Position numbers and translations under genes: made by a program
From: Phlebopus portentosus
Lineage: Eukaryota > Basidiomycota > Agaricomycetes > Boletales > Boletinellaceae
NCBI GenBank assembly: GCA_037892935.1
Contig: JAYXKI010000002.1
Coordinates: forward strand, 3,038,001-3,102,000
Reading direction: 5' to 3'
DNA length: 64,000 nt
The notes under the pieces: generated by a model
Seen by the model: only the letters and a program-made list of their open reading frames with translations
What the model was told of the DNA's origin: nothing
Database searches by the model: none
Shown here: positions 23,137 through 35,118 of the stretch, piece after piece
Layout of the letters: each line of letters opens with the position of its first letter
How positions within the stretch are numbered: position 1 is the first letter of the stretch

Positions 23137-24705
23137 TTATTTTGACTCTACGACCTCTAAGCGCTGCAACACTTCTCGTTCCCATTCTCTCCAACCATCC
23201 GAGCCAGCTTTCTCCGTAGCCCGGTTTTCCAATGCGCGAGCGAATACGTCCCAAGGCACGCATTCGACTTCCTTTGGTTTCCCATTTGTATCTGCATCTG
23301 TTTCTGTCTCTTCCTTAACAGTAGAAGATGCCTCCTCCAATGGGCCCGTTTCAGGAGGAGCAGAGGCTGAGGTAGAAATTGAATGCGCATCTGGAGCTAT
23401 AGGCGTCGAAACCACTGTTGAAGAAGAGAGGACGAAGCGACCCTGTTTTGAGCGGGTAAGCGTGACGACATGCGCTGCGGACCCGAGTGCGTGTCCTAGA
23501 TCGTGTACGATGCTTCGGACATACGTCCCACCCGATACGCGCATGCTCAGGACAAAGGCCGGAGGACGCTCCACCGCTAGCTTTACCTTCTCCTCAGATC
23601 CGTTTGAAGGCGAGCTAGTATTCTTGCTCGCTTCTGCACAGTACTCCGCCGCAGTGCTCTCAGGCTCGTCTTTAATCGCAGCGTCAGGAGGCAACTCGAC
23701 GCCTCTCATAGCCTTCTCCAACTTCTCCCGTTCCTCATCTGTGAATTTCTTCTCGGGAAAGTTATACGGGTGGTCCGTCCCTGGTATCCAATGCGTGAGT
23801 TCGATGGAGTGTACGGTGACTTGTCGTCGCTCGATTGGGCGAGGAAGGGGAATACCTTCCCGCGCATATTCGTAGAGAGGTTTGCCGTCCATTTTTAATG
23901 CAGAGAATCTAGTAATACATAAAAAAAGGGAATGTAAATCAGATAAAAAGATGAACGATTATGAATAGCACCTACACAGGAGGCGTCTGTTGAATACTTC
24001 CACGGAACTTGTCTAGAGCATTCTCGATGCTCTCTCTTGTAACATGCCTCCACGGCGCCGTGCGTACTTGAGCACCTTCGCTATCATACGAATCCGTCTC
24101 GCACCCAAGCAAGCACGTCGTTCTGTATTCCTTGTGATTCAAGATTTCTATTCAATATAATATACGTCGTGGAGGTGGGACGAAGAGGATGATGTACCTT
24201 GATGCAGTCAAGGAACTCGCCGAGCTTTTTCGTTCCTTTATTAACACCAACAACTATACCGCAAAAAAAGCTAAGCCAAAGGCCCTCCATAATATCCAAA
24301 GGCAGTGAACGTACCTAGAACGCCATCTGCAAGCGGATCGAGCGTCCCACCCTGACCCATCTTCGCCTCAAGTTCCCTGTTCTTCCCCCTCGCCTTCTTC
24401 CACTTGCCCTTCTCCCTCCCCTTCTTATCCACTCTCAGCCCAGCATCAGTATCATTCCCCTTCCTATACAGATCCTTCGCATTTCCCCTCGCCACGCGCT
24501 CGGGCATGAATATCTTCGAGGCAGAGACCAGGCGCTTGAGGTCGTTGATGACTGCCATGGATGGCGGACCTGAGGGCTTCACTATTCCGAATAACGCAGA
24601 CGTGGGCAAAGGAGGTACATTCGATTTGGGCATCGTGGTGACTGCCTTTTTGAATGGTCCGGGGCCAAGGATGGACGGTCGAAGGAGTAGATGCAATCCT
24701 CTCAT
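23137..24705 (-). CDS. PUS4: tRNA pseudouridine-55 synthase (TruB/Pus4 family)
   Basis: Converts uridine 55 in the T-loop of tRNAs to pseudouridine; fungal Pus4 acts in nucleus and mitochondria. Four exons (24315-24705, 24198-24253, 23976-24130, 23137-23908) give 457 residues. The catalytic block is MGQGGTLDPLADGVLG with the essential Asp. Further TruB motifs are [46 protein letters not shown], and VSGGTYVRSIVHDLGHALGS. An insertion rich in Glu, Ser and Ala separates the last two blocks, as in other fungal homologues. The N-terminus (MRGLHLLLRPSILG) has basic and hydrophobic residues and could be a mitochondrial targeting signal. Confidence 0.9.
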
Positions 24706-25674
24706 AACGTCAATTATCAGAAAACCATGTTTAGCTGTATGAAGTTATTATGTAATGCGTCTAAATGACTAGCTGCCGGCCCTAAACATTTTTCCCACGA
24801 AAAGCGTTCTCACCATATTTTTTCTTTTTCCTCATCTTTTAACATCATGAAGGCTGCCATACCACATGTTCTACCGTCCTCATATCTTTTTTCGTGGCGG
24901 CACGTTCATCATGTTGTAGCCTGAGAATGACGAGGGAGGTTTACTTTGGCTGGCTATCCTGTGCGATGATTAGTTTTGTTGTGGTGGATGAGTTGGTCAC
25001 CTAGCCTTCCGACACTAATGGAGGATTATGGAAGATTTCTGTTGAAGGTCGTGGGTAGGTAATGGGCAGTCTAAAGGGTTTCGAGCTGCAGACGTTCAGG
25101 ATGATTGGAGGAATCGATCGTATTATTCTTTTTTCTTACTATTCCCTAACCATACGCACGCTTGTATACGAAGAATATTTTGAATCTCCAACTTCACCTA
25201 CTTAACTTATGCTGGCCAGATATTCTCTCTTCGCCTCTTTCATCGGATAAAGTGCTTAAGAGCTTGGCAGATTGCACGGTTGTCTACAGGGTCGAATCTG
25301 TCCTTGGCGTCGGGGTGGGTTCCTGGTCTCGTGGCTATGCTTTCTTGGTCCTTGCTTCACCTCACTTCCTCATAACTTTTGGCTTTCCGCAAACACAAAC
25401 GGCAAACGTGAATGATGAATCTGCGTGCCACTCGTCGTGTAACGCCCTTCTCTTTGTCTTTTGTCTCTGGTATTTCAATAAATATTCGGAAAGGCCGAGA
25501 CCTATAGGAAAAGCCTGAATGAGGGCGCTATCCTGATACGGTATCGATTTGATTGATGAGAAGCACATCAACGCACCGCTTCACATGAACAAATAGCTTT
25601 CAAATTAGTTTCAGCCGTGCCCCTTGTCCGTCCCGCCTCAGGCTACTTTTGCTCCTCTTCCTCTCAAGCCCATC
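24706..25674. other. Intergenic region, about 1 kb
   Basis: Divergent promoter region between the pseudouridine synthase and the membrane-protein gene. A 118-codon frame at 25162-25518 has no family resemblance and is left out. Confidence 0.5.
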
Positions 25675-27053
25675 ATGCCCCGACCGCCAGCGTCGTCGCT
25701 CCTTTCTTTCCTTGCCATCGCGCTTGTTGGGTTGAGTAGCAATGGTGTAAGGGCACAGATCACGAGTAACGCAACTTGTCTATCAAATTGGCGGGATGCA
25801 TGTCGATCGGTCTTTCTTGGTCGATCGAAATGACTGATGTTCCCTCGTACTCTTTTAGCTGTACAACTCGAGAGGACAAAGCCCATGTCTAGTCGGAGCG
25901 TACGCGGGAGGTGCATGCAACGGCGGTCGTACGTGCTCTCTATCTACTTTCAAAATAAAATATTCGCGTATCGGGTAAAATAAATAGAATACGACGTCGG
26001 CGCACTCTTGGAGGGCGAGCACTACATCGGACCGACGTCGTCGTCGGCTGCGAACGGGTGCTTGTGCAGCACGGTTATGTACTCTCTAATGGGCGCATGC
26101 AGTACTTGTCAGAATGCGACGATCATCACGTACGTTCTGCGCGTCCAAACTCAAATGCGTCTCCTTTCCGCGTCCTGGGATTTGGGACTGATTGATATTT
26201 ATTTATTGATTGTAGATGGTCGGCTTGGTCAGCTAATTGCCCGGAGGTCTTCGTTCAGTCGTATGTTCCTTCTTCTATTTTGTGTCGAAAAACGTTATAA
26301 TAAAGACGTTAGGTTCCCGCAAGATATACCACAAGACACCGCCGTGCCTGGATGGGCGTATGATCCCATCCCGAACAACGGGACCTTCGACGTCAACCAA
26401 GCCCTCGCAGATACCTGTACGTCTTCACGAACCTAATACTGACTTATAATTGATTTAACGTACGTACACAGCACCCGAATCGACAGCCACATTCGTTCAA
26501 TCGACCAATACGGGAACGCGCTCTACGACCGGCACGGCCAGCTCAGTCGCGCAGGCGGGTGGTGGGATGATGACGACGGAGGGGGATCCAACACAGGCGC
26601 AATCGCAGGAGGCGTCGTAGGCGGGGTCGTCGGCGTCGCCCTGCTCGGCCTGCTCGGGTTCTTCCTTTACAGACGCAAGCGCAACCAGAACCTCGCCAAC
26701 GCCAAGCTGAACTCGATCCAAAACAGCGGTGTTAACGCAAACTTGACTGGATCGACGTACGCTGGCGGTGCGCCTGGCGGGCCGCAAGGGATGGGCGAGT
26801 ACGCGCCTGTGCCGTATACGCCGCACGCGTACGAAGGCGGCGGCGGCGCTGGTGGGATGGCCAGCCCACCGATGATGGGGCAAAACTGTACGACCCGAAC
26901 GACCCGTCGACGTTCCCGACTGCAGCGTCTCTCCCGCCTGTCTCGATGACGAACCAGACTACTGGATCCGGTGCGAACCTGTCATACGCTCCTAGCTTCC
27001 CCCAGCCTCAAACGTCGAACCAGGGAGCGTATCGCGGTGTCGCGGAGGTCTAA
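25675..27053 (+). CDS. Secreted-type one-pass membrane protein, reading frame interrupted
   Basis: Basidiomycete protein of unknown function. A signal peptide (start ATG 25675, hydrophobic LLSFLAIALVGLSS) is followed by a Cys-rich ectodomain, spread over exons 25859-25928, 25988-26129, 26216-26260 and 26313-26416, with motifs NSRGQSPCLVGAY, CLCSTVMYSLMGACSTCQNA and WSAWSANCPEVF. A Ser/Thr-rich stalk, a membrane span (AIAGGVVGGVVGVALLGLLG), basic residues RRKR and a Gly/Pro-rich tail follow. The last exon uses three frames. Stalk and membrane span differ by a frame near 26555-26600, which a 38-nt intron would fix. The tail changes frame again near 26883 (before LYDPNDPSTFP) with no good splice pair. 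This may be real damage or sequencing error. Confidence 0.7.
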
Positions 27054-27484
27054 TTTCGCTTTTGTTGTTCTTTCTGCGATTATGCTTCTTTTTTTGGTTG
27101 GATGTACGGGTTCTGGTGTTTTGTTTCTATCCTTTTTCTGGACTTGATAGCTTGCTGAACAATGGTGATTGATAGTTTGAATACTGTTTATGAGTGATAT
27201 ATTTCCTTTCGATACCGTTTGGAGCTTACTTACTTTATCTGTTCTATGCACATCCCGGACCAGTCATCAAGGCAGTGTTATTCGTTCGAATATCTGGTGC
27301 AATTTAAAAAGTCGAATGCTAAATGCAACAGTATAAAAAATTTGGATGCTGGTGAAAATTTCAGTCAACAACGTAAAGATGAAGCTCTATCCAGTCTTTG
27401 TAACATTCAATCGGTAAAAAAGTACTGTAAGATCAAGTACAAGTTCTGCATTTATCGAAGCGGAATGAAGAACATGCACCGACA
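27054..27484. other. Convergent 3' spacer
   Basis: Spacer between the end of the membrane-protein gene and the end of the MutY gene. AT-rich; an 89-codon frame at 27219-27488 is not supported. Confidence 0.5.
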
Positions 27485-29595
27485 TTAACGACGTTTTTGG
27501 AAGAACCGTTCCGCGGCTGATTTATTCGCCCAGAGCTCATTGACTTTCTTCCAGACTTTCATCACGCCCGTCCCGATACTGTCATTCTCACGTTAGCTTT
27601 GGACAGGGAGATTGATGGAGATTCGACCGTACTTTGCATCTTTCACACCATCAAACTCGACCCATCGTAGATTTGACTCGTTAGCTTTTATCGCGATCTG
27701 AGGCTTAGAAGTCGTCCTACCACCTTTCGCTCTCTCAGCTTTCCCGTTCTTCACCTTCTTGGGATGAGCTTCGGCACGCGTTGAGATAGCCGCGAATGCA
27801 TGATCAACTTTCAGAGCTGGTGGCTTCTCCGGATCCGTTGCATTCGGAGAAGTTCCCTCAAGTAGGATCCACTGTACACGATACGTCTTCCTGACATGCG
27901 AGAAGACGTGTAGGACATCGCCTGCTGGTTTGATCTTCGTTATTCGGAGGCTAGTTTCATCCTGGTCAGAAGTATTTAGTGATGACGATGGATGGTAAAG
28001 TGGTGGAGGTGCAGCAAGCACATCACGGAGAACGTCCTGTCCGATCGTCCGGAGTTGGTCGGAAGTATCTGCTTCTTCGACATCTGCTCGTGTAGGGAAT
28101 TCATGCAATCCGGCTAACAAACCTGCGTCATGCAAACACGGATGTTGGCATCAACCATTCAACGCATAGTGTAATGAAAGAATGGGAACCTTTCTCAGGT
28201 CGCCGAACAAGCAGGAAAAATCGACTGCCTGATGGACTCAGCCACTCAACAACGTTGACAACGTCTACTTCTTCTCGTGCCTTTTTTCGCTCGACTTTCA
28301 TCGGATAACGGGTCACGCCAGTATCTTCGTCTGGTTGCACTGGTTCGCATAATGTGCAGAGCTCTTCGATGTCGTTCTCTTCTTTAAGCTGCCCCTGAGG
28401 GCCGAAACCGGAGAGTTTGAGTTGAAACGAAAGCTAGAAGGGAAGAACGGAGGGAACGTACTCGAGACTCGCGGTACGCTGCGCAATAGTCTTTAATCGG
28501 ACATCCGGAACAATCAGGATCCCGAGGTTTACACACCGTGGCTCCGAGCTCTATCAGGGCTTGGTTGATATTCCCCGGTTCGTCAGACTCTTTCACCATC
28601 GCCGTCGCGGCATCCCAGAGTACATCTAACGTTGCTTTGTTCTTTGGGTTTGCATGAAGGGCGAGAAGCCGGCTTATCAGTCGGTTCACATTACCGTCGA
28701 GCTGTAGGACAAGCAGTGTGTTGATTCCGTCGAGCGAAGAAAAGAATTATAGTTACTTACCACAGGTTCGCAATGGTTATAAGCAATAGACGAGATAGCT
28801 CCAGCACTGTATCGTCCAATACCAGGGACATTCGCCATCATATCCTTTGCATTGTCTGGGAATAGGCCACCATACTCATTCACTATTTTCTGTGCTCCAG
28901 AAAGTAAACGCGCAGCGCGCGAGTAGTAACCAAGTCCTTTCCACAGTGCATTGACAGTCTCGATGTCTGAATTCGCCTGGAATACAAGTAAGGAGCTGCC
29001 GTGATCGGAGAGGTTGACAATAACGCACGAGATCTCTGATGGTTGGGAACCTGAATTGGTATTGATATGAGCGGAGTCAGAATGCTGAACATTGATAGAA
29101 GGCACGGACCTCTCCATCCAGCGGTTATAGTAAGGGATCACCGTTGCTACCTGTGTTTGTTGCAACATGATCTCTGATATCCACACCTGTAACACAGCTG
29201 GTACGTCATGATGTTACATATTTCAAACATAAGTAAAAAATAACACAAACCTCATAAGCTCTTTGCGAGCGTCCTTGAGCATCAAATGAATGATCATATG
29301 GTTTCCGCCATGGCATACCCCTATTCTCGTGTACGCCAGAATACCAATTGAGCAGAGCACGCCGGGCATCGATAGGGTGTCTGACTACGTGGAGCAAAAC
29401 GGGGTGTGCTGCGGATTTTCCAAGTTTAACATAGTGTGTATCTTCGTACTCGGAATCGTGTTGAGCGGGACCCTTCTTTGTCTTCTTTCGCTTCGCGGGT
29501 CTTTTCGAAGTCGTTTCATAGTCGGATGCCAGTTCAGACTCTAAGTCATCGTACACATAGGATACTGCTTTTGTGCGTTTTCGAGTAGAAGCCAT
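27485..29595 (-). CDS. A/G-specific adenine DNA glycosylase (MutY/MUTYH)
   Basis: Removes adenine mispaired with 8-oxoguanine in base-excision repair. Start ATG 29595 (MASTRKRTKAVSYV), N-terminal basic stretch RPAKRKKTKK suited to nuclear import. Motifs in order: MPWRKPY, VWISEIMLQQTQVATVIPYY, NRWMERFPTIRDLANSD, NALWKGLGYYSRAARLL, the helix-hairpin-helix VPGIGRYSAGAI and LDGNVNRLISRLL with the catalytic Asp. The 4Fe-4S cluster is C-KPRDPD-C-SG-C-PIKDY-C. The C-terminal NUDIX-like domain (FFLLVRRPEKGLLAGLHEFP) recognises 8-oxoG. The last exon ends NELWANKSAAERFFQKRR before TAA at 27485. Intron joins are GT-AG. Divergently paired with the nucleotide-sugar transporter. Confidence 0.9.
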
Positions 29596-30162
29596 GAATT
29601 TTCTGAAGAAACGCGAGCAATGGCCAGCCAGCAAGAGGATAAACCAAAAGCAAGAAGAAATTAAGGCAATGAAGATGGATGTTCGCGACAAGACGCGTCT
29701 TTGAGCCGAGGACGCGACGCGAAACTTGCGACGCGACGGACTTCTTTTTCTCACGAGTCAACTTTGCGCTCATCATTCGTCGTCTGCACCAGTCAGACCA
29801 GGCGGTGGTCTCCCAGTGCCACTATCATCTCCGTTGTTGCTCGTCTACTTCAAAAGGCGCTCGCTTTCCATCGCCATCGCATCTTTCAAACGGTATCTTC
29901 TTACCAAAGCTCCGCAGCAGCGCCGAGCCTGTGTTTAACACGATCCGACACAGCCTCACGCTTCACTTTTTGCAAACTCAAACACACACGGGCTAATTTA
30001 CCCAGGGCCACTTTGCATGTCACAGGCCTCTATAAATCACGACAAGCTGGCTTTCACTACCTCCTCTTACGAGTCCTACGTGTCTCCGACGTCTTCCCGC
30101 CAGCGTCGGCAAACCGTTTCACAGATACCTGCGCCTGCTCAAGTATCGGACCGTGAATCCCC
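29596..30162. promoter_or_regulatory. Divergent promoter region, MutY / nucleotide-sugar transporter
   Basis: About 570 bp between two start codons pointing away from each other. Near 29700-29740 it has short direct repeats of a GCGACGCG-type unit. No specific factor site is claimed. Confidence 0.5.
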
Positions 30163-31918
30163 ATGGGACAGCATGCCAGTCATGGCCAATCACCTTTGCC
30201 GAGACTCAAGCTGAATGGCTCGGCCGAGCTGGGTCCAGCTTCTGCAAGTCAAGAAAGTGTGCCGCAATTGTGGGGCATCCCACTCAAGTACATCTCGTGA
30301 GTTTTCGCCTCCCGACAAAAAAAAATGTCTACTCAGCTAACTTTACTCCGGGATCAAGTCTTGTAATGCTGGCTGTTCAGAATGCCTCTTTAACGATTAT
30401 CATGCACTATTCACGCGTTTCGACTTCGCCGTCTCGATCTTATTCGGCTGCCTCAGCTGTTTTACTCAACGAACTTCTCAAGGGATTCATTTCTCTCGCG
30501 ATCGCATTCTACCGAATAGACGACCATGGACCGCATCATTCTCCACAGCGAGGACAGGCGTTGCACTGGTTGCAGCCTCATGCTTTCGTTTTTCGATGCA
30601 GACGACTGGGAAGGGAAATATTCAGCCCAGATTGCTGGAAATTATCTATTCCTGCTACATTATATGGTAGGCTTTATTGTTTCTTTCGTAACGTTATATG
30701 GTATTGACGGTGCATTTTACAGTAATTCAGAATAATCTTCAATTCGTTGCAGCATCAAACTTGGAAGCCGCTACATTCCAGGTTTCCTACCAAATGAAAA
30801 TCCTCACCACCGCAGCATTTTCCGTTGCCTTATTACGAAGACGGCTTAATGCCACTAAATGGGCTGCTTTGACGGCTCTTGCGCTTGGTGTTGGAATCGT
30901 GCAAATTCAATCTGGCTCCGGAAATGGACATGCGAACGGACATGTTCACCAGATGAATCCTGTGAAGGGCCTTGTGGCTGTCGTAGCTGCTTGCTTTACC
31001 TCGGGCCTTGCCGGCGTTTACTTCGAAATGGTGCTCAAAGGGTCGCAAGCAGACCTCTGGGTTCGAAATGTCCAACTCTCACTTTTCTCCTTGCTCCCTG
31101 CTTTACTCCCTATCATGGCCTCATCCTCACGACAAAATGGCTTGAGCCTTTCATCAGCTTTTGCCAACTTTGGGGGGTGGGCTTGGGCAACCGTTCTAAC
31201 CCAGGTCTTTGGAGGGTTGGTTACGGCACTCGTCATCAAATACTCGGATAATATCCTAAAGGCATTCGCAACGTCCATTAGCATCGTTCTCTCCTTCATC
31301 GCCTCAGTCATCCTCTTCAACTTCCAAGTGACTACGAGTTTCCTTGTCGGGGCGTCGACGGTGTTGGCAGCGACATGGTTGTATAATCAGCCGGATGACA
31401 AGCTCCCTTCACAATTACCAAAGCTCGTCGCGGGAGTTATGTCTCCTCGCAAGTCCTCATTCCCGGGAACGCCAATCGAACCCGCAGAGCCTGACGCACC
31501 AATCCTTGGAGAGATGGACGAAAAGAAGCGGAACTCCATAGGAGGGGTGAGCCCTCGCGTACTCTCTGCAGCACTGAAACTCGTCACCCCTCGTTCGAGT
31601 TTGGAGAACCTAGCAGGGCATAACGAGACACTTGATGAGGTATATATTGTTGCTCCTGGCTTGGGCAGTCGCTCGGGTAGCTTTACTTCGTTATCCGACT
31701 ATCAATCTCGGTATGTGTCGCGCTCGCACTCTCCTGTCCTTGTATCTACCACACCACCCGCACCTCCGAGCCGAATGCATTCCAACCTATCCGTTCCGCC
31801 TGCCCACATTTCTCCTAGCCCGAGTGTGAATGGCCAATTGCACCCTTATTCTTACCCGTCAAGTGACAGCCAACTATCGGTTATCAGTTTGGACGATGAC
31901 TTGAGTATGCATAGATGA
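30163..31918 (+). CDS. UDP-sugar transporter (SLC35A, UDP-galactose/UDP-GlcNAc type)
   Basis: Golgi nucleotide-sugar/nucleotide monophosphate exchanger feeding glycan synthesis. Three exons (30163-30296, 30359-30666, 30723-31918) give 545 residues. Family motifs: PLKYISLVMLAVQNASLTII, YSAASAVLLNELLKGFISL, FSPDCWKLSIPATLY, VIQNNLQFVAASNLEAATFQ, VSYQMKILTTAAFSVALLRR, GLAGVYFEMVLKGSQADLWV, VRNVQLSLFSLL and IKYSDNILKAFATSISIVLS. About ten spans are expected. The cytosolic tail from about residue 390 on is long, Ser/Pro-rich and disordered, longer than in animal homologues; such tails are common in basidiomycetes. The closest characterised relative is probably S. pombe Gms1. Exact sugar specificity cannot be read. 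Confidence 0.88.
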
Positions 31919-32212
31919 TAGGATGGACAACAACAGTATTGAGACCTTCGTTTTTCGCTTTCACCATCATGATTCGGCCGAGACCATTTCCTTTCTTCGT
32001 CCAGACAGCACAGTCGATTATTAGCATTTTACACGTTTGCATATATATCCTACTAATGCACTGATGTACTGGAAATCCGGAAAGGGAAAGGATGCTTTAC
32101 ACAATGGACGTTCTATAGCATGCCTTGCAAATGGATGACCACAAGACAGAAGAAACATGTGAACTGAACAGAACAGATGGATTTTGAAAAGGCGAGAGAT
32201 ATAAATAAATAG

Positions 32213-33356
32213 TCATTCCGGTGTCCCAAAGTGATAAAAGAAACATTGTCCGCTAGTCCGATTGTTCAATCTCGTGACTGTAGGCTTTCGTGGCTGCCTT
32301 GCCCGTGGTGTAGAATGATCACCAACAGCAAGGTTGACATGATACGTGTTCTTGAACTGCTGACTGAGAAGCTTCAAGTCCTGTTTTATGCCTTCCGTCT
32401 TCCACATTTTCGGCGCGGGCGGTGGAGGCATCTGTCCGTACGGAGATGATGGGCGCGCAGAAACGGGAGGCGTCGGAGGAACGGCATGAATTTTGGTTCT
32501 GATATTGGAGGGTCCAGGAGAATCGGAATCGGGAAAGAATGGCGTTGATGAGGGAAAACGTATGGTTGACCCTCCTACTGATGTCGGAGGGGAAAGAAGT
32601 CCGAAGCGATATGACGACGGTCGCTGAGCTGCAGATGTGGGTGGTACTTCAAGGGGAGTTTTTGGGCGTACATGAATAACATTCTCGTTTTGTCTCGGAG
32701 GGTACGATCGTCGGGCAATCGTGATACTGTCGTCCATAACTGATATGAATTGAAAGACGTTCTAGTATGAGTAAAGAAGGGAAAATATGGGCAGGAACAG
32801 TATACCTTGGTCCTCCACAGCTCCTTGCACAGTGGGCTGTGTTGTCTTGTCCGCCGCGCTGCGTCTCCGTGCAGAGGGCTGCGACGAAACAACTATTTCT
32901 CTGCTAGGTTCATCGTCGTCGTCGGAAATGACGATAATTTCAGCCTGCTTCCGTTTCTACAAGATGAATAGGTCGGTCTGATGCTACGTATGAAAAGCAC
33001 AGAGATATTCATACCTGGGGAATTACGAAACTCGTTGACGAAGTGGCTTGTCCAGGTAACGCTGGAGGAACCTTGCCTCCGCGACAATCGTAGCACTTCC
33101 AGAACTTGATGCCCTTCCCAGGTTTGTTCTTCAGAGTCACTTTGATTAGCGACGTCAATACCTCATCCGGAATAGGCGGGCGACAACATCCTGGGACACT
33201 TGGCTCAAATTCGCGTCTAGTGATAAAATGACAACAACAGGGAAACTCACGATGATGAAAGCCCCTGCTACAGATAAAGCATTTGAGCAGGAAGTTGAAT
33301 TCGCTTGTCGTCCTTAAACTGCAGACATCACAAGCGACACAACCTGCTTCGGGCAT
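32213..33356 (-). CDS. PHD-finger protein
   Basis: Probable chromatin reader. The N-terminal domain has PHD spacing: CDVC, then CFICSRGFHH, a Cys pair (CCRPP), and WKCYDC. The first intron (GTGAGT donor after GFHH) is placed because it joins GFHHR to CCRPPIPDEV in frame. Downstream come a basic/acidic stretch IIVISDDDDEPSRE (SUMO-interaction-like hydrophobic plus acidic run) and a Pro/Ser-rich disordered half. It ends TSGQCFFYHFGTPE before TGA at 32213. The start at 33356 (MPEAGC) is chosen as nearest to the finger; an in-frame ATG at 33410 is an alternative. Target and role are unknown. Confidence 0.7.
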
Positions 33357-33745
33357 TCTGGAGACATTTGAGGAATCCGTCGTAAGAAAAAATGCTGAGA
33401 CGCCCAGCACGTGTATGCCCGCAGCGTGTTTAGGGTCGGTTGATTCGCGTTTCTCACATCATTGCAGTGCATCGGACATCCTGTCATTAACCCCGAGTAC
33501 AACCTCAATAAAGCTGCGTGTACTCCGTAATCACAACTTCAAGTCCTTATATTGTCATTTGCTCATTGTCGTTTATTATCAGCAAAATACATCATCGCGG
33601 TCATCTAGGTCAGTGACCATACACCCACTGATATATGCTTATCGACTCGTTGATGAATCCTTGATTCTGCATCTCAACTCTGTCCTGTTACTCTAGCTTC
33701 CTATCGGACGCTCAGATTTTCTTAACGTTCAGATTTTATACATCT
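33357..33745. promoter_or_regulatory. Divergent promoter region, PHD protein / SGNH esterase
   Basis: About 390 bp between opposite start codons. No specific element recognised. Confidence 0.45.
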
Positions 33746-34778
33746 ATGACTCGCTTTACCTCGGTGGTTGGTGAACATTGGCCAGGATACGACGGCCTGA
33801 AAAGATTGTTTATCTTGTGAGCATTTGGAACCTAGTATCCTAACTTGATGTGTCACTAATTATCTTCCTTCGTACTCCTCAGCGGCGATTCTTACAGCGC
33901 AGTTGGCTACTATCCAGGATGGCCAGCCCCTTCTGAGTCAGAGCCTCTTGGTATACCCTTCCCTGGACAAACATGGACCGAGGGTGATATGGACAGTATG
34001 GGTGACTCGACAAACGCAAACTGGGTTGGCCATCTTGTTTCATTTCGGCGAAAAGACGGGAAGTCGCTGCTCGTGTATGACTATGCTGTTGGAGGCCACA
34101 CGATAAATGGCATGAAGTCCCAAGTTGAGAAATGGTTTCTCCCACACGCTGGCAAGAGGCCTAGTTGGGCACCATGGGACTCCAAGGACTCGTTGTTCGG
34201 TAAGCATATCTGTCTGGTATTCTGAAACTTGATCTTGACTTTGTTATGCTTTGCAAGTCACCTGGGTCGGTATCAATGATTGTGCGTACTCCCGTAGACA
34301 TGAAGAGAACATCAAAAACTTGTTTGCCCTTGAAGACGAGCTGTATGAAGCTGGGGCACGGAATTTCCTTTTGATAGATGTTCCTCCGATGCACCTCTCT
34401 CCAGCATGTATGTCTTTTTCAAATATTACTCTACATGTAACCACACGCTGATTTACGCAAGAAGTCCGGAAATCAGACGGACCGCCTAACTCCGAAAATT
34501 CTTCAGCCTTCGTCTGGAATGAAGAGCTTCACAAAGGCGCAAAGGCATTCTATGAGAAACATCCTGATATCTCGCTCCTTATGTACTCATCCTGGGACAT
34601 CTTCAACAAGGTGCACGAGAATCTGGGAGCTTTCGGGTTCAGCAAGAGCGACGTCAAGAAAAGGAGCGGGAGGATATGGATGGATCATATTCACCCGACG
34701 AGTCGTATGCATGCTATTATTGCGGATGACTTAGACGAGTTCCTGAAGAAGTTCCAAACAAATCCACAGCAGGAGTGA
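33746..34778 (+). CDS. SGNH/GDSL-type acetylesterase (CE16-like)
   Basis: Likely an acetylesterase that removes acetyl groups from short xylo-oligosaccharides or similar substrates. Four exons (33746-33816, 33883-34199, 34258-34407, 34465-34778) give 283 residues. Block I is FIFGDSYSAVG with the nucleophile Ser. The oxyanion Gly is in YAVGGHTING, block III is TWVGINDCAY with the Asn, and block V is DHIHPTSRMH with the catalytic Asp and His. No signal peptide is seen, since MTRFTSVVGEHWPGYDG is polar, so it may be intracellular, as some CE16 enzymes are, or the true start may lie elsewhere. The last acceptor is GAAG|TTCCGG, chosen for frame. Confidence 0.82.
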
Positions 34779-35118
34779 TCGAAGGGCGATTACGACTATA
34801 GAGATCCACAGCAGTGCCTAACGAACTTATATATGTAAAGTGTTGAATACATATTGCAGATGTGTGTATCTAGAAGTTTAACTACTTGGCATTACAATCG
34901 TGATCCGAGAGAATGCTTAGAGTTCAGTGCGTCAGCTAGGCGTAAATATCATTGGACGAAATCCATACGGACAAGGCAGTGTTTGCATAGGCTGGGTACA
35001 CAATGGTTAGTGAAGGTATAGTCAAAATGGGACCTGCAAACAAGATGGTTGAAGAAATATGGATTCATGAATACGAGATTCACAACCAGACTTAGCAACG
35101 TCTGACTTGACGTTACAG
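34779..35118. other. Convergent 3' spacer
   Basis: Spacer between the esterase and the J-domain gene ends. No feature seen. Confidence 0.45.

Noticed and set aside
25162..25518. 118-codon open frame on the plus strand
   Set aside because: Composition is ordinary spacer, no family motif and no splice-joined continuation; it lies in a divergent promoter region.
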